Origin: Cepaea nemoralis | Lineage: Eukaryota; Mollusca; Gastropoda; Stylommatophora; Helicidae | Reading direction: 5' to 3' | DNA length: 64,000 bases | Assembly: GCA_014155875.1 (NCBI GenBank) | Contig: JACEFZ010027088.1 | Location: 97,001-161,000 of the forward strand | Shown here: positions 11,262 to 23,385 of the stretch, piece after piece | How the letters are laid out: each line of letters starts with the position of its first letter | How positions within the stretch are numbered: position 1 is the first letter of the stretch | Notes under the pieces: model-generated | What the model was told of the DNA's origin: nothing | Seen by the model: the letters and a program-made list of their open reading frames with translations, nothing else | The model's database searches: none | Position numbers and translations under genes: made by a program

Positions 11262-11999
11262 TGATTGACTTTATGTACAGCTGGTGTCCTTTAGTTGACT
11301 GACTATATATACAGTTGGTGTCCTTTAGTTGGCTAACTTTATATACAGATGGTGTCCTTTAGTTGGCTGACTTTATATACTGATGGTGTCATTTAGTTGA
11401 CTGATTTTATAAACTGATGGTGTCCTTTAGTTGACTGAATTTTTATACTGCTGGTGTCCTTTAGTTGGCTGACTTTATATACTGATGGTGTCCTTTAGTT
11501 GACTGAATTTTTATACTGCTGGTGTCCTATAGTTGGCTGACTTTATAAACTGATGGTGTCCATTAGTTGACTGAATTTTTATACTGCTGGTGTCCTTTAG
11601 TTGGCTGACTTTATATACTGATGGTGTCCTTTAGTTGGCTGACTTTATATGCATATTGTGTCCTTTATTTGACTGGCTTTATATACATCTTGTGTCCTTT
11701 ATTTGACTGGCTTTATAAACAGCTGGTGACCTTTAGTTGGCTGACTTTATATACAACTGGTGTCATTTAGTTGACTGAATTTATATACAGCTGATGTCCT
11801 ATAGGTGACTGACTGTATATACAGCTGGTGTCCTTTAGTTGACTGACTTTACATACAATTTATGTCCTTTAGTTGACTGACAATATATACATTTTGTGGC
11901 ATTTAGTTGACTGAATTTATATACATCTTGTGTCCTTTAGTTGAATGACTTTATATACATCGTGTGTCCTTTAGTTGACTGACGTTATACACATCTTGT
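11262..11999. repeat. 36-bp minisatellite, about 20 copies
   Basis: Degenerate unit TGGTGTCCTTTAGTTGACTG followed by ACTTTATATACAGC. Copies vary by substitution and by TTGACTG/TTGGCTG alternation. There are no unique spacers, so it is not a CRISPR-type array. Confidence 0.95.
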
Positions 12000-12099
12000 T
12001 ATTTACTTAATATTACTTAATATTAATTTACATAATAATTTATATATAGCGAGGGGACATAACTTTTAATAGCATTGCTATATATGTAAAATTGTTGGT

Positions 12100-13025
12100 T
12101 AGGTAATTTATATTTTAATATAATCATCCGGAAAAGTTGCCGACATGTGAGAATTATGTTCCGCATATCTCCCCTAACACTCTATTCAGGCAATAGCCTG
12201 GTTGTTGGTTTCCCCAACTTCCCACATGGTCGAAGTCATTACATATGTTCTTCACACTTTCAACATATGTATAAATACGTACAATCACAAATGCATCATA
12301 ATAATCTTATATAAATACCAAGTGTGTTTAAAATCGATGCTCCTATTTTACATCCCACGTGTCATGAGTAGATATGATCGGGAGAAATCCTGAGTTATCC
12401 CAAGATAGGCAAATAATTATGTCCCCACCTCGCTCTAATCTAACATTTATATATAATTTATTTCACTCACTCCCAGTCTTGCGCAGAATTTGACGACTAA
12501 TGAACCGTCAAGCATGGAGTAGACGTGATTTTTCAGAAATCCAAATTTATCTCTCTGTCTGCGTCTTCTTCGTGTGTTTCGGGCGGAAGTTCCATATATT
12601 TCTATCTCCGGTACTATGGTACTAAATGCATATATCTCAGGGTTGTTGTGAAATTAATATCCCCCCGTCACATTGACTGTTTATATCTAGATAAATGGGT
12701 AGAAGACAGAGGGGACAAATCACAACGTCACTTAAATTGATGACGTGGAAATAAATGTCTTCCCTAGTACCGCTAGTTGTTTTTAATGCAGACATCGTCA
12801 GTGGCGAATTATAAAGTCTTTGTTTGCCATTATAAATTGTTCATCCGCTAACGTAGTTAGCATGATTACTCCATAGCGATCTAGGAGTCAACTCGTCACA
12901 TAACCCTAACATGTTTTGGCTATTTGTAATTTACTAGCCTTGTTTATGTTCAGTAGCCGACTCTGTGACGAAAGGATTGCAAGTCGCAACCCAGCATACA
13001 GTGTTCGAAATGGGTTTTAAATGGG
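12100..13025. other. No recognisable gene
   Basis: AT-rich unique-looking sequence. Short frames only, with no splice-bounded exon or domain motif. Confidence 0.5.
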
Positions 13026-13029
13026 TGTT

Positions 13030-13100
13030 GGTAGTTTAGAAAACAATAGCAAACTACGGAACTTGATCTTGCCCAAGAATCACAAACAGCCACACAAAAT
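13030..13100 (+). repeat. Partial SINE S1 core
   Basis: AGAAAACAATAGCAAACTACGG followed by AACTTGATCTTGCCCAAGAATCA matches the central domain of the S1 SINEs elsewhere in the window; head and tail are missing. Confidence 0.6.
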
Positions 13101-13359
13101 GCTAGAGGTGACTGCTAATTCTTGTAAAGCATATACAACTAACATTTTTATGTTTACTAGTTTTCCATTCTTGTCTGAACGGTCAAAGTGCATACCATTG
13201 TGAAAATCAACACAAAGTAGCCTGCTTCCAACTCTCCTGCAGCTGATTTCGAACGCGCACACACGTACGCTGCCACGTACACCTCAGACACATGGGAGAT
13301 ATATTCATCAAAGCGCATGCCTTTGCAAATCTTGTATTATTTCCTTATTATCCTTTGGC

Positions 13360-13433
13360 ATAATTGTGCTTGCCTGTTTAATCGCCCAGTATGAAAGTGC
13401 TATTCTAGACGAAGAACACATATTTACCATAAC
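13360..13433 (+). pseudogene. Degenerate copy of the SLC1-like exon 3' end
   Basis: TCGCCCAGTATG is identical to the 2755-2949 exon, and the downstream codons (IAQYESAILDEEHIF) keep the IxAQY...LD pattern up to a GTATGT donor-like site at 13434. The 5' two thirds, including the DG motif, are not found. It is either a decayed exon duplicate or a relic of a transposed copy. Confidence 0.5.
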
Positions 13434-13447
13434 GTATGTATCTTGGC

Positions 13448-13795
13448 ATAGTCATAACATCTGATGGGAGATGCCTTGAAGAGATTAGAACAAGAATTGT
13501 CATTGCGAAGGTAGCCTTTTACAAGATGTAAAACATACTAACCAATAAAAAGATATCAATTGAAACGAGACAAAGAGTGTTGAAGTGGTACATAGAACCT
13601 ATACGTTTGTATGGTTGTGAAGCGTGGACAATAAGCAGACTAGCTGAAAAACAGCTGATGGCTGTGGAAATGTGGTTTATGATGAAAATGCAGAGAATAC
13701 CATGGGCAGACAAAAAAACCAATAAACAAGTCCTTCAAGAAACAAATGAAGATCGTAAACTGATTAGAGTCATTAGACGTAGACAGTGTGTGTGC
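13448..13795 (+). pseudogene. LINE RT C-terminal fragment
   Basis: Nucleotide-level match to 49630-49970: TCATAACATCTGATGGGAGA, GCCTTGAAGAGATTAGAACA and the RIPWADKKTNKQVLQETNED block. Frame breaks and truncation at both ends show that it is dead. Confidence 0.85.
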
Positions 13796-13807
13796 TTGAG
13801 CGATCAG

Positions 13808-14047
13808 TGGCAAGCGAGATGCCCAACAAATGGAAGTGAGGAACTAAAGCAGCCATGAGCAGGACGTGGCAACTCCTCGGGTGAGCCCAGTCTCAGAGCA
13901 TTATGTGCAGGCTCTGCAATTATGGAAGCCTCCTTGGATAGCGAGGGAATGCCCATGGTCTGCCGCTGCCTTCCCTTGAGGGCCGACCGCGATGTCGTTG
14001 ATCGTTCTATCTTGACCAGCTGAGATGTTGGCGTCATCACAACAGTC
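13808..14047. repeat. Dispersed repeat D1, copy A
   Basis: Shares AAAGCAGCCATGAGCAGGAC, GGTGAGCC, CTATGGAAGC-like and TGCCTTCC..TTGAGGG blocks in order with 14378-14620. I could not assign it to a transposon class. Confidence 0.6.
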
Positions 14048-14173
14048 TAACGTGCCTCGAAACCAGAGGAAGGCTAAATTCATTAAAATAAATGCCCGCC
14101 GGAAGTCGGAAGTGTCGTCCTACGGGTGGCAAACTAAAAATTGACACTACGTAATTACGTCCGAGTGAAATGT

Positions 14174-14300
14174 CTCGTCCGAATGTCTCTCGTGCTAGGA
14201 ACAGCTCTGACTACCTAGTTTCCGAATGCCGCTCCTGTTCGGAACAGCTCTGACTAGGTAGTTTTCCGAATGTCTGTCGTGCCTGGAACAGCTCTGACGG
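14174..14300. repeat. Short ~56-bp tandem repeat, three copies
   Basis: The unit containing GGAACAGCTCTGACTA and TCCGAATG is repeated three times with variation. Confidence 0.75.
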
Positions 14301-14377
14301 GCGCAACGACAAGCACATGTCCGAAAACTCGCTGAGTGTATACCGTCTGCAAACCTGTCTGGTATGTGCGGGAATGG

Positions 14378-14620
14378 CCCGGGGCAGACAAAATGACCAA
14401 TATATTGAAGTGAGAATTTAAAGCAGCCATAAGCAGGACGTGACAATTCCCTCGGTGAGCCTAGAACCAGGGCGCTATGTGTCGGCCCTGCAACTATGGA
14501 AGCAACCTTGGATGGCGGAAAATGCTATGGACTGTCCCTGCCTTCCTTTGAGGGATGACCGTTGTCTTCGACCGTTCAACCTTGGCCAGCTGGGCTGCAG
14601 ATGGCACCACAATAGTGAGA
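14378..14620. repeat. Dispersed repeat D1, copy B
   Basis: Second copy of the unit at 13808-14047, in the same orientation, with roughly three quarters of positions matching by eye. Confidence 0.6.
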
Positions 14621-14840
14621 GTCTCCCAGGAATGCTACCTGGTCAAAAAAGCACGCTGTAGCCGGATGTGTTGGCCTACGGGTTTCGGCCCAAAGGCGCA
14701 TAACAGACATACCGCAATCACATCTGAAAAAACACTCCGGATGAACGAAAAGAAGAATAAGACAAGCTGCAAAAGCAGCCGGATCAGCTTCACATGTCTT
14801 TTCAAAGTCGGACTAGATTCAAGCCAAACAGATCGATAGA

Positions 14841-14936
14841 GTCCCGTGTCGTTATTTTTCGTCACAACCTACTAGTACCGGTAGGGTTATGTTGCGCGCC
14901 TGCTGCCTTCCTTGGATGTGTTAGCCATGTCTCATG
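14841..14936 (-). pseudogene. Degenerate 18S rRNA fragment
   Basis: The plus strand shows the complement of small-subunit rRNA: GTCCCGTGTCGTTATTTTTCGTCAC, then a diverged stretch, then GCGCGCCTGCTGCCTTCCTTG, GATGTGTTAGCC and GTCTCA in the correct order. It is a short pseudogene fragment, not a working rRNA gene. Confidence 0.8.
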
Positions 14937-14939
14937 CAA

Positions 14940-15600
14940 GAAGATAGGCATACAGTAAAACAATATCACCTACAAGGTCCGACGATATTACCCTATTCAA
15001 CATCATCAAACTTTTGACTCCATGGAGTCTTCATCAGAAGTTAAAAGGAAATCACTAATAAAACTAAGAATATTACATGTGACCAGAACAGGGATTACAA
15101 ATACTGTGATGAAACAAGCCAAGGATGTAAATGTGTGTTATGGGGGACCCATTAGGGAGGAAATTAATAGTAACACTGTAATCTACCATGTAGAGATGAC
15201 TAATTTGTGTTGACGTAAGCAAGTCTACGAGAATTAAAACAAAACGAATTCAGACAACCCAATTTAAATGAGGAGGTTCTTTCCCTAGAATATTATGGAT
15301 AGGACACGCAAGGAGTTGCAGGAGAGAGAATGGGATATGGGGGATTTAGCAAAAGTTGGTTGAGGGTCTATTCCACCCTGGAAGATGTAAGGCAGAAGAC
15401 GAAGAAGAGAAAGTACACATAATGTTACAAAAGCAGGTATCAGTAGCGATTGTACGTTATATGTTCAATTTTCAACAGCATTCTGGCGACCATGTCATCG
15501 TTGGCGATTCCGTCCGTACCTAGCGCCAGTATTGTTGTCATTCTCATTATACTGGGCACTCTTGGGATCTCCTCTCAGAGCATGGGCTTGGTAATGGCAG
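14940..15600. other. No recognisable gene
   Basis: Unassigned AT-rich sequence with short frames only. Confidence 0.45.
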
Positions 15601-15850
15601 TGGAGTGGTTGACGTAAGTTAATAACAATTAGTGCATGCAGTTTCATGATTGAAGTAAGTTGATAACATTGAGTGCATGAAGTTGTATAAATGACGTAAG
15701 TTGATAACATAGAGTTGTGTCATTGAAGTAAGTTGATAACAATTAGTGCATGGAGTTGTATGAGTGATGTAAGCTGATAACAGTCAGTGCATGGAGCTGT
15801 ATGATTGAAGTAACTTGATAACAATTAGTGCATGAAGTTGTATGATTGTC
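15600..15850. repeat. ~42-bp minisatellite, about six copies
   Basis: Unit GAAGTAAGTTGATAACAATT followed by AGTGCATGAAGTTGTATGATT, with small length variation between copies. Confidence 0.9.
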
Positions 15851-15930
15851 TTCATACATTGTTGAATATGATAATAGATACAGTTATTCTGAGCTACGGA
15901 TTGTGTCATGAATAGATTGATTAACGACTT

Positions 15931-15932
<2 letters not shown>

Positions 15933-15973
<41 letters not shown>

Positions 15974-16047
15974 GAGTGATGGAGAGAGAGTGAGAGAGGA
16001 TGGATATATAACTAATAATACTAATAATACTAATAATAATAATAATG

Positions 16048-16112
<65 letters not shown>

Positions 16113-16165
16113 GAGGGGAAGAGGAGGAGGAGGAGGAGGAGGAGGAGGAGGAACGAACGAACGAA
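15933..16165. repeat. (GT)n, (AAT)n, (AAG)n, (AGG)n, (GAAC)n compound microsatellite
   Basis: Successive simple arrays: GT at 15933-15969, AAT to about 16083, AAG to 16110, AGG to 16150, then GAAC. They explain the poly-Asn, poly-Lys, poly-Arg, poly-Leu and poly-Pro frames on both strands. Confidence 0.95.
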
Positions 16166-16321
16166 CTTTATTTTCGAAGGGTAACAAATTGGGCACGAAG
16201 GCCGTCTTACATTCGGCCCTTCCAATCACTCATCTTTCGTTCATCAATGCATTCACATAGGAAAAAAAAAACATTGTCAAATGAATGTTGAAAGCATAAA
16301 CAATGCATGTTTCCATGTTAT

Positions 16322-17690
16322 GAGACACATCCCCCACCCAAGCACCCATCCCCTATCCATCTGCGTGTCCCGCACACACTCAGATCAACCACCCAACCAT
16401 ACACATATCCACAGGCACATACATGACCCCATTCATCCACCCATCCCCCACCCACAACATCCCACACACACCCCCACATACACCACCTCCCCACACACAC
16501 ACACATCCCCCAAACACATCCCCCACCCACCCACACACAAACCCAGGCACACATGCATGCAACCACCCATCCATACCCACCCACACATCTCCCACCTTCA
16601 CACATCTCCCAACCAACACGCAAACATCCTCCACCCATCCCATAACCTACCAACACTCACTCACCCACATATCCTCCACCATCCACCCACACACCCCCAA
16701 CCACTCAGCCAAAACACACATCCCCCAACCACATATCCAACGCCCACAAACACATATTCCCGCTATCTCACATATCCAGCACTTACCCACACACAAAACC
16801 CGCATCCACGTACACATCCTTCACTTACACACATATCACCCAATCACACAATCTCTCCCAACAACACATCCCGCACCCACACACATCTCCTCCCACCCCA
16901 ACCTACACACACTCACCCTTCCACACATCCTCCACCCCCCCCCCCCCCCACACTCCGATTTCCAATCCCCAAACACATATCACTTAACTACACATCTCAC
17001 CACCCATACACTCACGTACACACACACACACATCTCCCAACCCATACACACATCCTCACCCATCAACACATTCCTCATCCAAACACACATACCAACAACC
17101 CACACCCCATCACCCACATATACCCCACCTACACACATCCGCCTTCCAACCCACACACCCCCACCCATACACTCATCCCTCACACACATCCACCCACTCA
17201 CGTACTCACCCATCAACCACTCACACCCACACATTACCCACCCACCCATCAACACATGCATCTTTCATCTACCCGCCCACCAACACATACCCCAACCACC
17301 CAGCCAAACACACATCCACATCCTCACATACATTCTTCATCCACCCGCACATCCTACACCTCCCCCATCCCTCACATATCTCCTCTCCCACAGCAACCCA
17401 CCCATAAACACCCCCCCCCCACACACACACACATCCGCCACATGCATTCCCCATACACATCCCCGTTCACACATCTCTTGTCCACACACACACATCTCCC
17501 CACCCACCCACACATCCCCCACCTACAAACATCCCCACCACCCAGACATGCATCCTCCACCCAGTCATATTTACCCCATCCACACTCACACACTCAGACC
17601 CACACAGACATATCTCATTCACAGACACACCCCCACTCCCATCCCCTAACTCACACACATATCCCACACACTCATTCACCCACCCAAATA
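16322..17690. repeat. 1.4-kb CA-rich minisatellite region, family M1
   Basis: Extremely G-poor plus strand built of CACACATCCCCCACCCA-like words. Longer words such as CCCAGCCAAACACACATCC and CCCACCACCCAGACATGCATCC recur, in the same order, at 43880-44290, so the family has more structure than a simple repeat. The 497-codon His/Pro/Thr-rich frame here is compositional. Confidence 0.9.
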
Positions 17691-17769
17691 CACAGGAGGA
17701 GGAGGAGGAGGAGAGAGGAGAAGAAGCAGAAGAAAAATAATTCGACAGAAACCGTATATGAATGTAACC

Positions 17770-18430
17770 GATAACTTACTCACCTGTCACACACCAAGAG
17801 TCTTACAATCCATCCGTAGAAGATATATTATGTCGACAAAAATGTTTAGTCATAAATCGTTGTTTAACAATTAGTAATTTAATTCTATTTCTCATTAGCG
17901 ACAGAATACGAACAGCAACAAATGCTTTCAGTCACATGGTGGGAGTACTAGTCACGTGGAAGTTTTGTCGAGCCAGTCTAACAAAGAATATACCAGAGGC
18001 ACAAGTCCATGTTTTCACAGACAATGCAGATTTGTAGCGATACCACTGTTTGAAGATCCACAGGAATACTCATTATGATTGTTATTGTTTCTTTCCTAAA
18101 AGACATGCGTTTTGCAAACATATAATATTTTTGCAAGTGTGCTTGTTATTTCTGTATATACTCATTAATGTTTAAATATCGTCTTTTCTTTGTGGAAAAA
18201 TACATCTTTGTTTTATAAATTCATGTTTGTGAAAATAGAAATGTTTATCTGTTTATTTTCCGCGTATACATTTTTTCATACTGCTTCCGGTCCATGTGAC
18301 GGATAGGCTGTTGAGCTGTTAAGGTCTCTGAATGTTTTTGCTTCTGGTTGCGCTAAGACATATCTCTGTACCTTAGTAGAGGCTGACCCCGAGATCTTTT
18401 ACTGATCTGTAATTCACCAAAAAAAGATGC
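17770..18430. other. No recognisable gene
   Basis: AT-rich sequence without motifs I can name. Confidence 0.45.
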
Positions 18431-18434
18431 CCTC

Positions 18435-19734
18435 TAAAAAGATGTATTCTACTGTTGCCAATCCTCCTAATGTGTCATATCCGTGTAAGTTTACGAAGAC
18501 TCAACATGGAACAAACGGTCTCACAACCCGATATTTCTAATACTTCAGTAGTTGTAATTTTGTCTTGCCACTTAATACCAAGTATTCTTCGCAGACACCG
18601 AACAAGAAAGCTGTCTAAACTGTTCTCTTGGTGTGAGTAAGTTTACCAGGATTCATTGCCAAAAAGAAGAGTACTAAGGACATAGGCTTGATAGATAAGG
18701 ACATTTGTTTTGGCAGTAAGCTTCCTATTCTCCCAGACTCGTTTTGTTAACCTGTCCTTGTTGTTGCTGCCTTATCAATTCTATTTCCTAATCTAGAGAC
18801 AATTTATTGTTTAAATCTAATACTAGATATGTAAAATGGTTTACTATACAGCTTTACGTCGTCAATAACGATTGATGGTACCCTTGTGGCATAATACGTG
18901 TGTTCTTCTTGCTAATTGTTAAACCAAAATCATAACAAGTTATGGAGAATGAAGCTAGTTGTCGTTGTAACAACTCTTCCTGAGCGTGAGCAGTAATTGC
19001 AGAATCATCTGCAAAATGCAGCTCGCTGATCATACTCTTCTAATTTTAGTCTTGGACTTCAATCTCTGAGAATTGTAGAGTCCGCCATCTGAGCGTTACG
19101 GAATGTATATACTACCATCCTGATCACGAAAGGCATATTTCGTTAGAAGAGAACAGTATATTGTCAAAGAGGGTGGCATCAAGTACGCAACGATATAGTC
19201 ACTCCACCTCACTCCCTTGTTCTTGTACAGTATTATGATGCTTGAATCTTTTAAATCCTGTGGTAGGTGTCCTTCTTGCTAACATAGCTCCATTAGCTGG
19301 TGGATCTGTAGAGTGAGTGTGCTTTTCCCAATCCTAAAACCCTCCTTTGGAAACCAATCTGTACATAGAGCCATGCTTAAAGCAAGTTATTTATAGCACA
19401 CTTAACTTCTGTTATGGCGGAAAGTGTGTCCAGATGTCAAGAGTTGGCAGAGCCTCTATGGCGTTGAGGGCATCATCCGCCAGTTTGGTCTAGCGTGAGT
19501 AAAGCTTCAAATAGTTATCTACCCATCTAACCATCTGCTGTTTCTTAACAATGATGATTTCTGCAGTCAAGGTTTACGGTGGTGGGCTTCTTTTAATTAT
19601 AAGCCTCCTGTATCCCACCGCACATGCCTCTGATGTTTCCCTGATCACTTTGATGTTTAATGCAGTCGCATAACTTGATCCAATAGTCGTCTGCACACTG
19701 CCTTCCTGCCTTTTGCAAATCTTTCCTAGCTTGT
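18435..19734 (-). pseudogene. LINE, 3' half (RT domain), split by the LTR element
   Basis: On the minus strand, in several frames, this reads ELHFADDSAITAHAQEELL (FADD catalytic box near 19015-19030), CYDFGLTISKKN, FTYL...NNKLSLD and LARL-like thumb segments, ending near 18440 with an ESW block. Its 5' half continues at 28773-29850, on the other side of the LTR retrotransposon, so the LINE was the insertion target. Many stops show that it was already old. Confidence 0.75.
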
Positions 19735-19739
19735 TTCAG
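19735..19739. repeat. Target site duplication (left), TTCAG
   Basis: The five bases TTCAG directly before the left LTR are repeated directly after the right LTR at 28768-28772, the expected trace of LTR-retrotransposon integration. Confidence 0.9.
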
Positions 19740-21945
19740 TGTAACAAGCTATGGGGAGGGTCCCATAATGTCCCGTCACAATATTTCAAACTTATTCTTT
19801 TGCCCTGGCTGGGGATAGGTCTTTGCTGCCAACCCTCATCCGTTCCCCGGACTTACTGTCACTCTCTCTTTCGACCTCAGGGTTATTTCCTGCAATGTAT
19901 TTCTGGCTGACACAAACGTAACATGACGATCGTCTCAGTCACAATAATTAGAATTTAATACCGTAATAAAGACAACACAGAAGAACACCAAGACAGATAA
20001 ACCTATACAAGTCCAGAAAACAAAACTGATGTGATAACTCTAGTCCAGAAATGAATCCAAAAAAAAAACAAAAAAACTCTGAACATCATATAGCACAGAT
20101 CTTGAAATTGTCCAGTCATTTCACAACTGCCTCACCGGGCAAAGGTTCCAGTCTCTCTATCCAGCGTCGGTTGTTCGAACAACAGCTTCCAAGTTTCCTA
20201 GGTCACCACGATATAGTCAGTAATCTGGTCTGGGAAAGTGCCATGGGATCACTGGGCACAATTGAGGTTGGGAACCAAAGTCATGATACCAGATTGGGTA
20301 TAGGGAATGAATCAGAGTCTTTCACTGTCCCGGACAAGGATGGGAATTGGCGTAGGTCCAAACAGCATCATCAGCAAACGCTCGACCTTAAGTCGAATGA
20401 GAAGACTTGAGTTGTGGTCTTTCCACTCATTTAATTCGTGTGATGCTTCTTCTTAAAATTAGAAAACATTCTACCTGGTATGTCCACTGACTTGCCCTGG
20501 CTTCATCAGGTGCTTATAACTTTTGGCATAGAAGCCCTGTCAAGTCTTTCAACACACTTTCCGGTTAACACTCGACCTTAAGTCGATGAGAAGACTTCAA
20601 AAGAAGGACCCTGTAGATAATAAAATTCCAGTGAGGGATCAAGCTGACTCATGCACTACAATCCTGAGGTCCAATTGGGCCTCAGTGAATACATTAGGTA
20701 TGCATTTCGGCTTACCAAGACCAGTATATAAGTGGCTTGCTTGAATGCGTCTGACATGTCAGGTAGCCCCTGGATTGGCTACGTCCTGGCTTGCATAGAC
20801 CTCCAACTTGTAGACGTCCTGTCGGCTACCCTATGCACCCTGTTGCATACCAGACTCACTCTCCACACTCATACCCTGCCTTTATTATTATTGGGCACAT
20901 TCGTTTCCCGGCTTCTCTCTCCCTTGCAAACCATGCCTTTCTCACGACAAAGATCTTGTGGTGTGGTGTGCCTAGTAATCTGTGTGTTTCTCCCCCTTAA
21001 CTAATATTATAGTAGTGGGGTTGTATGGCACGCAGTGTAGTTCCCCATTCCCAGCAAGAATAGGAAAGAAGATACTGCCACTTCCGGCCGCTGCTCTTGT
21101 CTGAGCTGTCGCCGCAATGTACCGCCAGTGCCTCACATAACACGTAGATTCAGAGGAATGCCTGTTCTCTCAATGAGATAAAGAAGTTTATTTATATTCC
21201 CGACATCATCCTATCGACTAAAAGACGAAAGAGATAGCACCGTGGATAGCCTCTTCCGGCTCAAGAAGATAGATCATAGATTGGTGGACCCCATCCCCAA
21301 GGAGCCCTTCCCTCCTTCCGGCACACCGTAGCTATCTAATGTGTTTATATTTAAATGAGAGATGCTACTAAGTAGAGGTAAGCCGTAGGAAGAAAGATAG
21401 CACTCGTCTATCGGCTGCCAAGAACAAGTGATATCATTTGGGAACTATTTATTGTTCAGATTTGTTCCCTTGCCATTCCAAGATTAAGAAGCTTAGCCAG
21501 ATTGGCTAACGGTCACCCCCTCCCAATATGGCAAGACTGCTGTTTCGCCATATCATCTCAGTCGTTAAGACAATAGAGATTTTTAAGTGCAAAACTAATT
21601 ACAACCTAATATTACCTTTCATAGCCCATCAGTATTCTGCCTTTTAAAATGTCTCAATCTTTAACTTGAACTCTTGACATAGGCAGTGGGTAGCGATCAG
21701 TAGAAACGGACATGAATTGCCCCAGAAGCCGCACCAGTGCGCATTTGACGCAAGGCGCTCCATCGGGTCTACCCGAAAGAAAAGACCTATATCTACTCGC
21801 TCCATGTAAAGATTGTGTTATGAAGGTAACCCAAAGAACTATCTTTCATGGTGATTGAGCGAACAAGAGAACTGAGAGCTCCCGAAAGCTGTTTACCCCA
21901 AATAAAAGAAGGCATGAGGACATGAGCCATTGGCGTTTCACCACA
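19740..21945 (-). repeat. 3' LTR (left copy), 2206 bp
   Basis: Begins TGTAACAAGCTATGGGGAGG on the plus strand and ends GTTTCACCACA. It is near-identical to 26568-28767. Very long for a gypsy-type LTR and without its own gene; small frames inside it (around 20051-20410 and 20732-21004) are shared by both LTRs only because the LTRs are copies. Confidence 0.93.
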
Positions 21946-21959
21946 TAGGCCCCATCTTA
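21946..21959 (-). promoter_or_regulatory. Polypurine tract candidate
   Basis: In element sense the bases just before the 3' LTR read AAGATGGGGCCTA. The AAGATGGGG purine run is a plausible plus-strand primer. It is short and interrupted, so confidence is moderate. Confidence 0.5.
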
Positions 21960-21972
21960 AGAAAGTCGAACC

Positions 21973-23385
21973 CTACGAACTTTCTACTGCCAGAGGTTCT
22001 GTTCGAATGGCCCCACCCTCACATTCAACCATAGGATGCCGTGATAGGAAATCCGCTCCCACATTCTCTCTTCCGGGGATGTATTCGACCGTGAACTGAT
22101 ACGGTTGTAGGAGCAATGACCATCTCATTAACCTCGCGTTCAGTTTCTTAGAAGTTGCCAAAAAGGTCAGAGGTTGATGGTCGGACTGCACTTTGAACGG
22201 TACTCCATACAGATAAGGTTGAAATTTCTGTACCGCCCACACTAGAGCCAGACATTCCCGTTCGACTGTGGAGTAATTCCGTTCGGCGGGTAACAGTTTT
22301 CTACTTGCATACGCCACCGGACATAGCACCGAAGCATCATCTCGCCCTTCCTGCAACAAAGTTGCCCCAATCCCTATGTTACTCGCGTCGGTTCTTAGAA
22401 CAAACGTTTTCTCCAAATTTGGGAGTTGCAGGACTGGCCTATCCACCAAAGCCTGTTTCAGCTTCCCATAAGCTTCTTCACAGCTCGGTGTCCAGATTAT
22501 AAGATCTGGCGATCCTTTCTTCAGGGTCTCGGTTAACGGCGCCGCAATTTCGTTGAACTTCGGAATAAATTTCTGGTAAAACCCACACAGAGACAAGAAA
22601 GACCTAACATCTTTTTTGGATTTAGGACGGGGTGCGAGACGGACCTTCTCAATATTCTTTTCTTCCGGTACCAGTCCCCCTGGGGTAATAGTATGTCCCA
22701 GAAATTCCAAGGATTGATAGCCAATCATGCATTTGGCTGGACGGGCGGTTAACCCTTCCTCTTTTAACCTTTTGAAGATCTGTCCCAAGGACTTCAGGTG
22801 ATCACTCAGATTGTCAGACGCGATGAGAATATCATCCATAAACGAGACCACAGAGGGATCCTTTAAAGGCTCTAATAACATTCTCATCATGCGAGTGAAC
22901 ACACTGGGCGCATTGCTCAGCCCAAATGGCATCACCTTGAATTCGTAATGCCCGCTCGGAGTACTGAAGGCGAGCAAGGGGCGAACCTCGGGTTTCACAG
23001 GGATCTGATAATATCCCCTGCTTAGATCAATTTCCGAAAAGTACTTTGCCTTATTTAGTCTGGCAAACAGTTGATTTGTGTTCGGTAACGGTTCAACTTG
23101 GAATGTCGTACATCTGTTTAAATGCCTGTAATCAATACATAGGCGGTGCTCTCCACTGGGCTTCCTCAACAAGACAACCCCGGCATTATAAGGAGAAGTC
23201 GAAGGAGTGATGATGTCATCGTCCAGAAGCTTCTGGATTTCAGCTTCCAGGGCCTTCTCTTTCGAAAAGGGCACTGGATATATTTTTTGGCGAACGGGGT
23301 CTTGGGTAGTCAGAGTCATATCAAACTCGACTAACCCTGTTCGCCCTGGCCGATCGGTAAGAATCTGCTGATGGGACTCCAACAA
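21973..23385 (-). CDS. pol: Reverse transcriptase and RNase H (pol, 3' part)
   Basis: 470 codons end 27 bases before the 3' LTR, so no integrase can follow. Domains in order: RT linker (GLVEFDMTL), palm with LCIDYRHLN, EIDLSRGYYQIP, MPFGLSNAPSVF and the catalytic FMDDIL (residue ~160), connection with FLGHTITPGG and LCGFYQKFIP, then RNase H with RTDASNIGIG, YSTVERECLA and SDHQPL as its acidic residues. RNase H ends with YIPGRENVGADFLSR. The RT of this element would make cDNA in cytoplasmic particles. The frame overlaps the integrase frame at 23321-23385, where the polyprotein was joined before a frameshift. All visible catalytic residues are retained. Confidence 0.92.
   Translation of the reverse strand: MLESHQQILTDRPGRTGLVEFDMTLTTQDPVRQKIYPVPFSKEKALEAEIQKLLDDDIITPSTSPYNAGVVLLRKPSGEHRLCIDYRHLNRCTTFQVEPLPNTNQLFARLNKAKYFSEIDLSRGYYQIPVKPEVRPLLAFSTPSGHYEFKVMPFGLSNAPSVFTRMMRMLLEPLKDPSVVSFMDDILIASDNLSDHLKSLGQIFKRLKEEGLTARPAKCMIGYQSLEFLGHTITPGGLVPEEKNIEKVRLAPRPKSKKDVRSFLSLCGFYQKFIPKFNEIAAPLTETLKKGSPDLIIWTPSCEEAYGKLKQALVDRPVLQLPNLEKTFVLRTDASNIGIGATLLQEGRDDASVLCPVAYASRKLLPAERNYSTVERECLALVWAVQKFQPYLYGVPFKVQSDHQPLTFLATSKKLNARLMRWSLLLQPYQFTVEYIPGRENVGADFLSRHPMVECEGGAIRTEPLAVESS

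Noticed and set aside
11262..11999. Possible CRISPR-like array of 36-bp repeats
   Set aside because: Head-to-tail degenerate minisatellite without unique spacers, in eukaryotic DNA, with no cas genes.
16281..17774. 497-codon His/Pro/Thr-rich open frame
   Set aside because: The CA-rich tract almost lacks stop codons by composition; no domain, and overlapping frames are equally open.
20051..21004. Open frames of 90-119 codons near 20.1 and 20.7 kb, and again near 27 kb
   Set aside because: They lie within the two LTR copies; duplication of the LTR explains their repetition and no domain is present.
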